A DNA stretch of 64,000 nucleotides from Antedon mediterranea (taxonomy: Eukaryota; Echinodermata; Crinoidea; Comatulida; Antedonidae): NCBI RefSeq assembly GCF_964355755.1, contig NC_092675.1, forward strand, positions 17,373,312 to 17,437,311, written 5' to 3'. This document shows, one piece after another, positions 25,699 to 39,000 of the stretch. The notes under the pieces are model-generated. The model was not told the origin of the DNA and did no database searches. It was given only the letters and a program-made list of their open reading frames with translations. The translations under genes were made by a program, and so were the position numbers. Each line of letters opens with the position of its first letter. The stretch's first letter is position 1.

Positions 25699-28600
25699 AT
25701 GTGGATGTTTGGTGAATTGTTGACATTGATTGTTTTTCTTCAACTGGGCTATGCTCAACTTGAACCATTAACTTTAAATGTACCGAAGAAAACATTCGTA
25801 GTTGAAGCTAATGATGAATCGTACGTAGAATATCTTATCGATGTAATAGATGAACTTTTATTATCAAACCCTAATGACGAGGGGAAGTATGTCTTGCAAT
25901 CGTTTTCAGAGTATGGTATGTACATGTGATAGTTATTTACTTCTGTATGTAATTACTACGGTAGGTTAAATTTTCTAACGTACACTTTTAATTGTTTAAC
26001 CATCAGACAATCCCAACCCACTCACTTCAAATAGTAAAATTGCAAACTATACTGTGGGCTGACATGACAAGTTTATATCCCAATAATTGTAGTTACAAAG
26101 ATAATATTTTTCTGTTTCAAAGGTTTATTTATTGTGTGTAGTTCCCAAATCTTCTTTTTGAAAGTAGGCCTAAATCATAGTGCATTCAGATAAGCAAATA
26201 AAAAAATAATTGCTACTGACTCATAAATATTACATTCACTTGAATAATATTATTTTTCTTTTCTTATTTGGGCAAGAATTGTGCATACAGGTAATATGAA
26301 AATAGTTTTTTTTTTATAGAAATGACTAGGCCTATATGATGTTATCTATGAGTAGAACATAAAATAATCTCGCTGCGATAACTAATTTTTCGGCACAGTT
26401 TGGTGCGTAATCGTGCCGTAAAGGTGAACATGAAATAGGCCTATGGCAAGCTATCAGTAGCAATAGATCATTAATAGTCCTGGGGAGAAGAATCTCACCT
26501 TAGCGGTGTCGTTTGATAAGAAATTTACCTGTAAAAGTTAATTTTACGTCGAAGAACCTTGACCCGATGTTGTCAAATTGATGGAAACTGAAAGGTAGTT
26601 TGGTTGTCACAGGCCTGTGTTCGACACGTGCGTGCTACACGTAGGCTTATGACGCAAGATTCAGAGTTACCGCTCATTTAACGTAGACATACTCGTTAAC
26701 AACCATTGGTATAGGCTTATTCTGCTGAGGAATGACCCATTGTTTATATAATTTAAATGTTTTTGTATTCCATAAATATGACAAAAGCTAATGAAAACAA
26801 TCTGAAATGTTTTGATAGCAAGTAATGAACACGTTGAGATAAAAATTAATCATTTAAATTTTGCGATTTTATGGGTGAGATCTCTGTTGGGGTTTTTCTC
26901 TCTAAAGACCGTAATTGAATTGTTAACAGATATGACCTTTTCCAGCAAACACTAATCCAGGACAGATTTGTCTAATAATGATAATTTTAATATCTATATT
27001 GGGGACGTATTATTGATATGTGTTCAATAAACAAGCTAATTTTACTAAGAATGCATTTATAAGGAAATCACAGGGTAAATTAAACATTTGAAGCTGAATT
27101 GAATTTCTGAAAGAAAAACAATAATAAACTATTTAAATTTTACGTGCTAAAAGTAATTTTTCCAAATTACATTTAATTGAGTAAACGTTATTATATGTTT
27201 GATGGGTGGGATATTTTCAGTTGACTAATCTCGACAAGTGGTATCAAGAGTGTTGTGGTTCGTGCTTTTTGTAATATAATTATATTGACAATTACAATGA
27301 ATGTACACAAATTTAGAAGACCGAATGAAATTGCATAATTATATACCGTTTGGATAGGTTGATTCTTAATATCTACACTTATGCTCAGAACACAAAACCG
27401 AACTGTAATCGAGTCACGATACAGAAGAAAGTGAAGTGAAGAACTTGTGCCAAATGCTGCAGCAGCAAATCGAATTATTGAGTGAATGTAGTATGGTGGT
27501 ACTACTGTATGATGATAACAACTTGGTATGAATGTTGAAAGCCATTTTCCAGCAAAGTTATTTCTACTTTATTACTCAGTTTATTAATTTCCATTTTATT
27601 TCACAAAACATTATTGCAAAGTTATATTTACAAAACACAACTATATTATTCTCTTTAAGTCATTAAATATATTGATTGTGAATCTAACATGAATAACGAT
27701 TAATTGTTAGGCTACTGGGTGGTATGATCTGTCTTGGTCACTACGAACATTAGTACTTCCATCAGGCTTCCCGCTGACGTTGTTGTTATTCTTCATATTC
27801 TTAGTGATCTAGCCTGTGGTAATTATTTTCTTTGAAAATGTTTTTGAGAGATGGTATGGAAGTACCCAGGCCCCCGTTTGTATTATTTAAGTTTATTTCT
27901 TATTTCAACATTGAATTCAGCTTCAATTTGTTCTAAATCGTTTTGTAAGTTCAGGTTACACGTGTTTAAATTTATCTTATATTAATCTAACATTTATTAT
28001 CAACTTAATTAAACTTTAGTTAGTGCTTTTAAAAGGCTGTAACAACGAACACACACGCGTACCTATGGGAATAAAGCATTTGTAACATGGTTTTGTCAAG
28101 ACCAATTAAATTCATTCCCAATTAAGTAAAATTACTTTGTTTGTGGTAATGAAAACCAGAAGGAGATTACAACATCAGCACCTGATAAGTCAGGGTATCG
28201 TTAACCGATAGCTTCCAATTTGAATTGGTGAAATTAACCTAGTAACTTTTGATTTATCCCGTGATTACTAAATTAAAATCTTTAATAATTTCGTCGGGTA
28301 CATGTGTACTTTATTACTTACTGCAGGTGCTCTATTGTTGAGTTTTAATCGTTGATTTTCTAAATCTGTCCATCCGTTTTTGTACAGTTGTGTAATGTTG
28401 TTGAAACTTCTTGTTGGTTTCTCCAATTTTTGTCGTCTATAATACACAATCCATTTTTAATATGTCATGAACTCGTCTTGCTTTTGTACACTGATATATT
28501 ATACTGAAAGTTTACAAGGTATTTTAAAGGTATGTCAACTTTGACCTTTAAATATTATTTCTAACATAGGAGATACCTTAGGGTAAGGAAAAAGGATCAC

Positions 28601-31600
28601 ATTCTTTGAAAATAATCGTGTAACTTAGAAACACAAGATCGAAGGTGAATACAAATAATTAGAACTAATATAGGCATATTCTGAATATTTAGAAATTAAT
28701 TATAAAAGCTAAACTTATGCAAAGAATAAAAATTGTTTTGTTGTTTTAAGAATTAACTTGATTTATAAAGTGCATCAAGTTCAGGTGATCAATTAACTTT
28801 AGGTTCGATTAGGAACGGGGTTCTAAAGGAACATCACGTCTATTGCTCCTAGCATACATTCCAAACCAATCAAATTATGGAAAAATGTATGGCTACAAAA
28901 TATATTTACTGTGTAATTGTTCTAATATCTGTCTAATGTCATGGGATTATGTCAAAAAACATTTAATTTCAACCCACTGAGTTTATTAATGAATTATTCC
29001 AATGATATCATATTTCTTTCAACTATTCTTAGACATGTTTGTTTTCACAACCTTAAGTCCATAAAAAACAATTTGGTATTAAAACAGTAAAATCATATTC
29101 TAAGGATAATATTACTTTAAAACAAGTTGCAATATGCTAATGAATATTCTTATATTTCAAATTAAATTACGGAAATGCTTTTATTCGCTACGATTTTGGT
29201 CAATTTAGCTCTATAGGTGTTATATTACGTTACATTACCATTAGTATGAAACACATTCTTTACATATTATGTACAAGTTAACATGGAAACATTGGATTAT
29301 GTATTGCAGAATAAAATCAAATCAGCAAATTAAATTGCAAACAAATTAACATGAGATAATTGAAGTGACAAATACGGCGTCGCAAACTGTGGAGATATTC
29401 TGCATTTCAGATTGGTTAGCATTTAATTTTGCTTAAACCAAACCAAAAGGTACAGCAAATTATAATAACTAAATAAGAAAATTTAATATAGATATTTAAA
29501 ATGTAAATATTAATTATAATAATTATATCGAATTATTTAATACTTTTTTCTCTTTTACATAAACTTGTAGCAAGCTTTATAGCCCTATATCAATTTAGCT
29601 ATAGGCCTATTTTTAGGCCTAATTATCTGGCCATTTGATACAATTTGATAATAAAACAATCAAGGTTTTAGGGCGTTAATATTACATTCGAAAGAATTGT
29701 TTAAACCCACAGCTGGAAAGATTACACGTGTTTGTAATCGCAATGCAATCCTAGTAAGTATCTTAAATACAGTTGAAATTGTTTAATTTTTAAAACTTTT
29801 TATTCCAAAATGTGTTTTTATACGAATAAGATATTTTTATAGAATGCACGATAATTATTTTAAATTTTGTATATATTGAAAAAGATAAAATACAGATATT
29901 TGCAACTAATAGGTAGGCCTATGTTCAGTCATTGGCATAATCTTTGAATTGGTAACATTCCTGGAATTTTCCTGAGATTTGACGTAATTAATATGCTTAT
30001 GATGTATGTCTTGCGAAGTTGTTGTTTGTTCATGTTAAGAAGAAAAATAACTGCATATTATAACTCCATGGGAACACTTAGGAACTATTTTTACTGTATT
30101 AACATAATTCAAATCTGTAACAGAATCCCATTAATTGTAATTATCTTACAAATGGTATTCGAAATGATAAAGTAATAAAATGGTGTTTTTGTATGTTGAT
30201 TATGTTAATTATGGTGTCATAAAATGTGCGTATAAACGTTTGAATGTAGTTTGAGTGTATCATTTTTTTTGTAGTCAGCATTAACCGGACGTGCTGTGAT
30301 TTTATCGAAATACCCAGTACCCCATTTACCTGGATCATTACCAAGTTGCGTTGGTGAAAACCAACAGCGGTAAAAGATGATTGACACTTTTGCAAAAGTT
30401 TTGCGTACAACTTTATGGCGCCGAAGCGAACTTTACCTTTGGTACCGTAGCTTGAAGGAGGAAGTAGTAGGCATGCGTATAAACTCAATATACAGAGTTT
30501 CGTTTCTGTACTGGTTTTGTCAATTTGATTGTCATCTTTCACCACCCTCCTGACACAAGCTCGCTAATATTTGTAAGGGAATTTGACGTTAGCTAGCATA
30601 TTTTTGCGTCAAATCATTAATAGTTCAGTGACATGATTTAATAAATTACATTTATAATGTTGATAACATCACATTTATTTGTTGTCTTTTACTTCATGTT
30701 TTTATAGGAAATGTGAAATAAATAAACATAATTCTCTAACCAAACTAAATTTCAATAGCATGCCGCAACTTATTAAACGTGAATTTGATTATCGGGAAAT
30801 CATTTTTCTATGTTATATGATTCAAGATAACATATCTTAGATTAGTCGATGCTGTTCTGAACAATGTTTGATACCATTCTGTTGTGATTCCTTGCAACAG
30901 GTTCCACGTGATTAATTAAAAAAACAAGACACAAAGACATGATTTAACATTATTTTAACACCATGACCTACTTCAGATGTATTATAGATAACATTATTGG
31001 ATTGGTGTAGGCCTTCTGGAGAGTAACATCTGAACACTGAGAAAACATAGGCTTGGCATGTGTCTCAAATAAAACATCCAGATCTATTCATAGTGCATAG
31101 CTGGGTTCATTTCCGAATATCGTATTCAACAGTTTTGTAATTTTTTGTAATGGGATTAATATATATAATAAGATATTTCCCCGACGGCAGTTCAGATAAT
31201 CTTTGACAGGGTTAAAATACGCCAACATACCGCTTCATCAAAATTTTATACATAAACAAAACTATAACAATATAGAAAATATCTGTTTAAACAACTGCTC
31301 ATTTTTTTCTATGTTAATTTCTTACTGTAATTACCATAATTTTAATTTTTGTTTACAGCAAACTGTATTAAACCTTTCCCAATAGTTATTTTAATATACG
31401 AAAATCGTGTAAATCACAAATTAACAGCTATTTTGATGAACTTCGAGTTTTACAACAAGCGTTCAAACGCGCCATTGATGGCAGAGAAGGCGGCTCATTC
31501 CAAATCTTTATATTATTAGGTACAAAGCGTATTGTACTTTTAATGACATTATTTCGTTCATATTTCTAGATGTTCCAATCCCGATTGAATCAAACAGCTT

Positions 31601-32118
31601 AATTGAAATTCAAGAATCGGTAAGATCTCTAGATGTTTACGACAATCAGAATTGCTCAACACGTGGCATCAAATCTCTGCCGCTGTACAGTGCCCTCAAC
31701 AGTTCTGCTTCAAATTCACTTGTGGTCGTTGTTACCGGAACAGGTGTTGAATCAGATGGAACTTTTATTCCTGAATTATTTGATATTATTCAGAAGAAAC
31801 AGCTTAGGGTAAGTTTAAAAATCTTAACTAATCAATCAATTGAAAGATAATCATACCCAGTCGGTATAAAGTTAACAAAATCAGTTTGCAAGTTGAACTG
31901 TTTTAATTGATATTCTAAAAAAGTTTTAACATTTTAGTAACTAAGCAAATGTTTCTTTCCTTTTGAACATATCTTACTTAAGTTTTAATTTGTAGGTTAT
32001 CTTTGTTGTATCCGATGAATGTTCTGATGGATACCGCAATGGACGTCAGTTAATAGACGAGGTCAAAGAAGTTAGTTCAGGGGTCATATTTCCATTGGAA
32101 ACTCAAAACATTAGCCAG
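25699..32118 (+). CDS. Exons 1-3: signal peptide and degenerate hemicentin-type VWA domain
   Basis: Exon 1 starts MWMFGELLTLIVFLQLGYA, a signal peptide with likely cleavage after residue 19. Residues about 31-193 follow the hemicentin VWA: strand 1 (KTFVVEAN), the SFSEYDVPIPIES segment, an SLVVVVTGTG strand, and KKQLRVIFVVSDECSDGYRNG, which closely matches hemicentin QKQSQVVFVLTGDCDD. The metal-binding DxSxS/DxTGS motif is replaced by E36-A-N-D-E-S. The later Asp (hemicentin FTDA) is replaced by VTGTG. Intron 1 is 5.65 kb. Exon 1 ends in phase 1 and joins exon 2 in frame. Confidence 0.8.
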
Positions 32119-33025
32119 GTTGGAAGCTTCACTTTGTATTTTGTACAACTATATTTTTTTTTTCTCTTTTGTGGCGTGAAAAACCACCTTTATTCTTTCA
32201 TATCATAATTAAATACATTACAAATAAATCAGTAATATCTGTCTTCATATGTTCTTTCTTTAATTATATTGTTTTCTCCTTTTTTCCCCTTAATTTCTTA
32301 CATTTTTCTTTGTATTATTCTGCTCAAAAACAACTATATTTGTTTTTTCAATAATGTAAAAATAAATATCTAAATACTAAATGCTGTTCAGTAAATTTGA
32401 GAATAGATTATTACGGATTATTCTTAAGAGTAAGTTTTTAACTAATATAGGATGTAAAATATCTGTATTTTTCATGTTAATATCGGAATATTATTTTCAA
32501 TAACAGATTATTCGATTCATTCAAATTTTTGATTACGGGGATGACGTCAGTCTTCTATCTCCTACGCTATCGACACCAGGAGTTAGTGCCTACCAATTAT
32601 ACGTTGATGAATCAATTGAACAACTAATAGTGATTTTATCAGGCCTTGAACCAATCATATCAATCTCAGACGTCGACGGTAAGTTTATAATATACATTAC
32701 AGTATAATTTATATACAAAATCACATTATTTTATTCCATATTATGTTAAGACAGTTTAATGTTTGACGTTGTGATTGAAAATAAAAGAGGAATGACACTT
32801 TATTGAGCAGTTATACAATTGAGTCTGAAGTTGTACGTTTACGTTTTGCTGTTTACTTTTAGGTTGTTTACTTTTTATGTTTTTTACTTTTGATGTTTTT
32901 TACTTTTGATTTTATTCTGCTTGTATTTTATATAATGTATTACCTTCTGTTTTGAAAGAATGTACCAATATTAACTCGTTTAAATTTAATTTTAAAAAAA
33001 ACATTTTATCGTAATTGTTTAATTG

Positions 33026-33058
<33 letters not shown>

Positions 33059-36000
33059 GACAATTATTTTTTTATATAATAGTTTTAAATTTAAATGTAT
33101 ATATTAGATTCGTATTAGTTAAGTATAGTTTTATATATTTTGTCATTTTTAAGAGGGCCCCTGAATATCAGCTGGCCTGCGGGTTCAGCTGGAAGGGTTA
33201 CCCTCTATAAATAAAGTTGAAATAAAAAAATAAAAAAAATTTGACGTTTTTAACTTATTAGCGTTTGCTTATTGCATCTCAATTGAAATCAAACAGCTTT
33301 GGTTTTACCTGTTTTTCGATGCATGTAAATAAATATATGTTTCTATGGGATGTAGCAAATCATTATGTTATTAATATATATTTTTAATACGATTCGTTAT
33401 ATTTTATAATTCAATAGGTAAGAAGCTTGAAGCGGAACAGGACTTTGAGTACATCGTTGCTTCCAACAAACTACAGATCATTGTTCTTGAGAACGTTTTT
33501 CCAACTGAATATACACTCAGTGTATTTAGCTCTACTGATAACTTGGTTCAAGTCATTGGATTTGCACCTAGCCCTATTGATATTAGGTTTATGTTTTACT
33601 ATGAGAAGACCATCAATATGACACAGGCATCGGAAAGGCCGTACACAACAGAAGGTAACTTTCTTGCACCAATTACAGGAAAGAAATACATTCTACAAAC
33701 AATTAATAATTGTAACAGTCAATATTTAGTTTATTGTTATACTAATTTTCCAATTAAAGTGAATTATTACGAAGGCGACTAAAAGTTTTATTCATATTTA
33801 TATTCATTAAATAATTTTAATGATTTTTCAACTGACATATATTACTCTTTATTAATTGTGTTTGAAACTATACATTAAACATGCACGTAGTGGTGCAATA
33901 TTTAGTATATCAACATCTCTCTAATGCTTGCATAATATTAATTTTAAGATGTGTTCATATAAAAAAAGATGAACCAACGTTGTATGTCTAAATTTCTATT
34001 TGTTTAAATAATCTCTCTCTTTATTTGTAGGTTCACAAAATGTCATTCTGATGCAAGTTGAAAACACTGAAACTAATGTATGGCACTCCCATGATATTAT
34101 TCAGAAGGTAGAATTTATTTCTTTGGTTGGTGAAGTTCTGCGAAATATTTACATGGACTCATCAAATTTTGTAAAAGAAGAAAACGCAGACCACGCTCAT
34201 TATGTTATGCAAATACGGCCACCAGATGATCATTTCTACATTACGGTACGAGGAGTTAATAAGAATCAACCGTTTCAGAGGTCATCTAAAGTGGCTTTCT
34301 CTCAATGGAGACCAGGTATGATTACATTTTGTATAATTATATCATCATCACAACAAATACTGGTGTAAAGTTAAAAGCACCAATGGCAGGCACAGGCCTA
34401 CACGGAAGATGGGTCTGATTAAGGGTACAGTCGGGCACCATCCAGGGCTTGACAGGGGCCAAACCTCTTCAAAATTGAGGCATCCTTAAAATAATGTCCT
34501 ATACCATGCGTACAATTATAGTAGCTTAAATAATAAGAGGAACAATCCACTACTAGTACTAGACAACAGTGTATATGAAAACATATTTCTCTTGAGTTGG
34601 TCTATAACATTCACTTTCAATCCTTATATATAGGCCTACTGTATACAGATTATGTTGTATATATAGTTGAATTGTTTTGACATGTTGACCTACGTCGACT
34701 TTTTTTTGTAATTGTTATTTTCTATATCATGTTTTTTTTTGTTTTTTTTTTGTATATTTCTCTTGGATGCACCTTCCATTTGGTCGAGTGCCACTGTTGT
34801 AAAAGTGTAATCTCCAAATAAATAATTATTATTATTACCAACAATTTAGTAACGTGAAATAACTGTCAATTTAATACATTATTGAAATGGTTCGTAAATT
34901 GTAATTTTAATTATATTTATTTGGCTCACAAGTTCCGAGCAGACCATCGAGTTTTATCGTATTTGAAGCTGAGGACTGTGATTACGAGGCAATTTGGTAC
35001 GAACCAGTACACACTTTTACCAAATCTTTGATTGCATATCAGTTTTCGTTTGGATTGGACACAGATACACCTATTGAGTTTCTACTACCATCAAATGTAA
35101 CGTCATATCGAGTTAACGAATTGGGTTGGTATTTTATTTATATCTAAGTAATTTATAAAATGTATTTCATATTAGTGATTTATGTTGAAATTAATATGTT
35201 GAGTTAATGTCAAGGCTGTTTTAATCACGGCGCAATCATTGCAATTATTTTATTTTGGTAAAGTATAAGTTTAATTAATTTTGTGAATAAATATTTAATT
35301 TCCATCAATGCTTCAGCGAAAGGTTTGACATACGTGTTTACCGTCGCCGCTGTCAACGAAGCTGGCGTAGGAGAATCACTTTCTGTCACCGTCATAACGC
35401 CTTCTGACAGTAAGTATATATTAACACGGTGTATTAACACACTATGTAATAATACAATACATAACTAATAAAATAATGTGCCATACAATATCTATTGTTT
35501 AAATGAACTATTTTTTAACGAAATTATGTTACAAACATTTGTTACAACTGTATATTGAAAAGAATAAATGTTGTTGTCATAATCAAAATTGAATATACTA
35601 ATATAATAATAGAGCGATTTCGATTTGCGACGAACGTACCTAGGATCTGCGCATGTTATGTCGTTGGTCGTCCTCAGGACCAACTCCACCGAAACCAATG
35701 TCACCACATTCCCACAGTAAATTAACATCACGTAATTAGTTCCTAAGCCCTAGATCATGGAAAATCCATCTTTATGTGACAAAAAATGTGATGTGCCCAT
35801 ATATGCCATATCTGCATGTATCACTACTACCATATTTGGCCACATCACACTTTTTTTTATCAAACTATTTTGATAGTGTAGACAGAGCTTTACACTTTTT
35901 TAAATATCATAAATTGTTCTTATTTTCAGGACCAATTGCACCACCAACAAACATCCATGCCATTCAGGCCACCGATTCGCTTATAGAGATCTCGTGGCAA

Positions 36001-39000
36001 CCACCCGCTGCAACCATGCGTGGCGGAAAGATTATTCGATATACTACAATACATTTCCTAATGACCGAGCCGTGGATAAGATACAGGTTTAAGTCCCGCA
36101 AAACCAGAGTTGTTTTTAAGAACCTGCTTCCCAATTCAGAATATGGTTTTCAAATATCTGCTCACACAATAATGGGCCAAGGTCCATTCAGTCGCACATC
36201 AGTTTTTAGAACAACGGCGGGTAAGTAGAAAATAAATTTAGTAAATGAACCATAATTTCCACATATGAAGGCATAGTTGTACTACATCGTTAAAAATTTT
36301 ATTTTATTTCATGTAAACAAATAATATTATAGGACGTGCATAGAGAACGGATAAGAGTACACTTGGAAGTTTACGGGTTGCAGGAATACCTTTGGCATGT
36401 ATGAATTGCGCATACTTTTCTCTTTCAATAATTGTTTAGGTCTCTCAAGTGGTCTCAATCCTGTCCAAAACACGACCTATAATCAGACAAACTCGGATAT
36501 AGATTCTGTTTCTCAAGGCTCTACAGAAGTATCAGTAGATTCACAGACACGACTGAATGTTACTAAATGGAATGTAATTACACACACAGAAGCAGCGTCA
36601 ACAGATATTCCGGACGAGATATCTACCACAGACACTATGGTGGAATCAATAACTAGTCAACAGAATATTGTCTCAGACAGCCAATCAGAAAGTAAACTAG
36701 TTTTTGAAGTGGAAGTTTATACTGAAACAAACTCACCAACGCCGTCTGGAGAGATCCTGAATGAACTGGATGAAGATATTACTGATGACGTCACTGAAAA
36801 GCAACAACCAGACGTTGTAGAACAACAAGACTCATTATTCAATAACAGTTTGGCAAGAATTATTGCATATCCAGTAAACGATCAAGCGTAAGTAGAAAAA
36901 TCTTTGTGTAACCATTGTTTAATGATGTAAAGATGTAATATCATATAGATGTTATGACTTTAACATATCTGAAATTATATGGAATAAGGATGTTTTACAA
37001 GTTATGCATCTAATAATTCCAAATTTCAACTTTTTGAATTCTTGTGATCTGTGTCAATGTAATTTTTGTTCTACTTGTTCTGATCATGTTCTTGATTTTG
37101 TTTATCAAACAGTATTTTGTGCAATAATGTTACAATGGGGCTTAATTATTGAATTCTGATCATAGTTCTTTAAGTATCAATTTCCCTATTTTAAATTATA
37201 ATAATTCTTTATCAACATGGGTGAAAACTCAAAGCGCTTTTGGTCTTGGGTGAATACAACAAGGAAATGTTCCAGCACCCCGTCTCTGTAATGCAATGAC
37301 AATGATAGCGCATATACAGCAAGTTCTGAGGCCACTATGTTAACAATTATTTTTATTCTTTATTTAGCCATTTAGCCAAGATGCTGCACTAGACCATCCA
37401 GAGTATACTGCGGATCAATTATCATTTATATCTTTTACTACAACTCTACAATTTGAAGGCAGAGAGTTCTTGTTGGGGGTCAATTGTCAAATTGGTTATT
37501 CTTTCAGGTGTTCCAAAGGGCTCGGTGTTGGGTCCTTTATTATTTAAAACTTTTATCAACGATTTTACCGCAATTTCTAAATTTTCCAAGTTTCTTTTAT
37601 TTGCGGATGATGTTAAACTATATCGTATTATTTCTTCTAACGATAATAAGGAGGATTTGGATGGTCAAGTGCAGTGGTCTAATTCATGGATATGAAACTC
37701 AATGCCTCTAAATATAAGTCAATGACTATTACTCTTAAATCAAATTTCGTTTAATCATCAAATTAATAATCAGAACATTGACAAAGTCCAATACCATAAG
37801 GATCTTGGAATATTCTTCATATTGACCACATTGTTAGTAAGAGTAATAGAATGGTTGGCTTCATTTGGAGGCACTGTAGGGGAATTAGCTACCACAAACC
37901 CCTTGTTTGCTAAAAACTTCTGTTATTTTTAATTTGATTTTTGATATTCATGCCACAAGGCTCCAACGTATTCAAGTTAAGTTTGTTTCTTTGTAAACGT
38001 TTCGATGTTGTTAATTTTCTTGAACCTCTTAAGTTTAGAAGAAGTGTGTCTGATTTAATGTTCCTTTACAAGAGTGTTAATTGTTTGTTTAGTTGTGACT
38101 GCTGTTCTTCTCGTAAAACTAGAGTCCACTTGTTATGTTCCTTTTAATAGAGTATGTATCGAAAAGGCGGTTTCAGACACGCTTGTCTTCTTTGTATAAC
38201 TATTTAAGTGAGTCCAATGTAAATGTTGATATTTTTTCAATTGTAATTCTTCATTCAAGACTCATTGTATTCTTTTTTTAAAAATAATTGTGCTCAATAG
38301 GCTAATTTTTACTACTTAACATCACATTTTGGAAAATTGTCTTCGTTGGAAAGATACCATAACACATTTACTGAGATTTATGTTGTATGTAAATTTAGTT
38401 AATATTACTAATTTAATAATCTAATCTAATACTGTTAAAAAACCACCTAATGCAATACAAACATATCATATCATTCTCTATTGAACGATAATTACTTTCT
38501 TTACCTATAATCTTCTTTTTAGTGAAACTGAGGCTGTTAATGGAAATGGTGGCGAATCATTTATCACTCTGGAGAGGAAGCTTGAAGATGTTACACAACC
38601 AGTTAAAGGTCGTGTAGTTTTTATTTGTCGTATAAAAGGAAGTCCTACGGTTAATTACAGTTGGTATCTCGATGATGAGCTTATCAAAGAAAGATCTGGT
38701 CGTGTCCGAGAGAAGATGATTCCACACCGCGGAATGCGTCTCACAATTCGTGATCTGACGCTGGTTGATCAGGGAAAATACACATGTCGTGGAGAAAACG
38801 GAGCTGGTAAAATAGAAACATCTGCTGTGCTAAACGTCAGGTTTGGTAAGTTATTTATTACGTTGTAATAAAATGCTCTCCCTGTTTTCCATGTATCAAC
38901 AATAAGATCACTTTCAAATGTAAATTAAAGAAACATCTACTTAGTAAACTTGAAGAACAAGATCCTGAGGAACATATATTCAATCACTGTAGTTTGTTTA

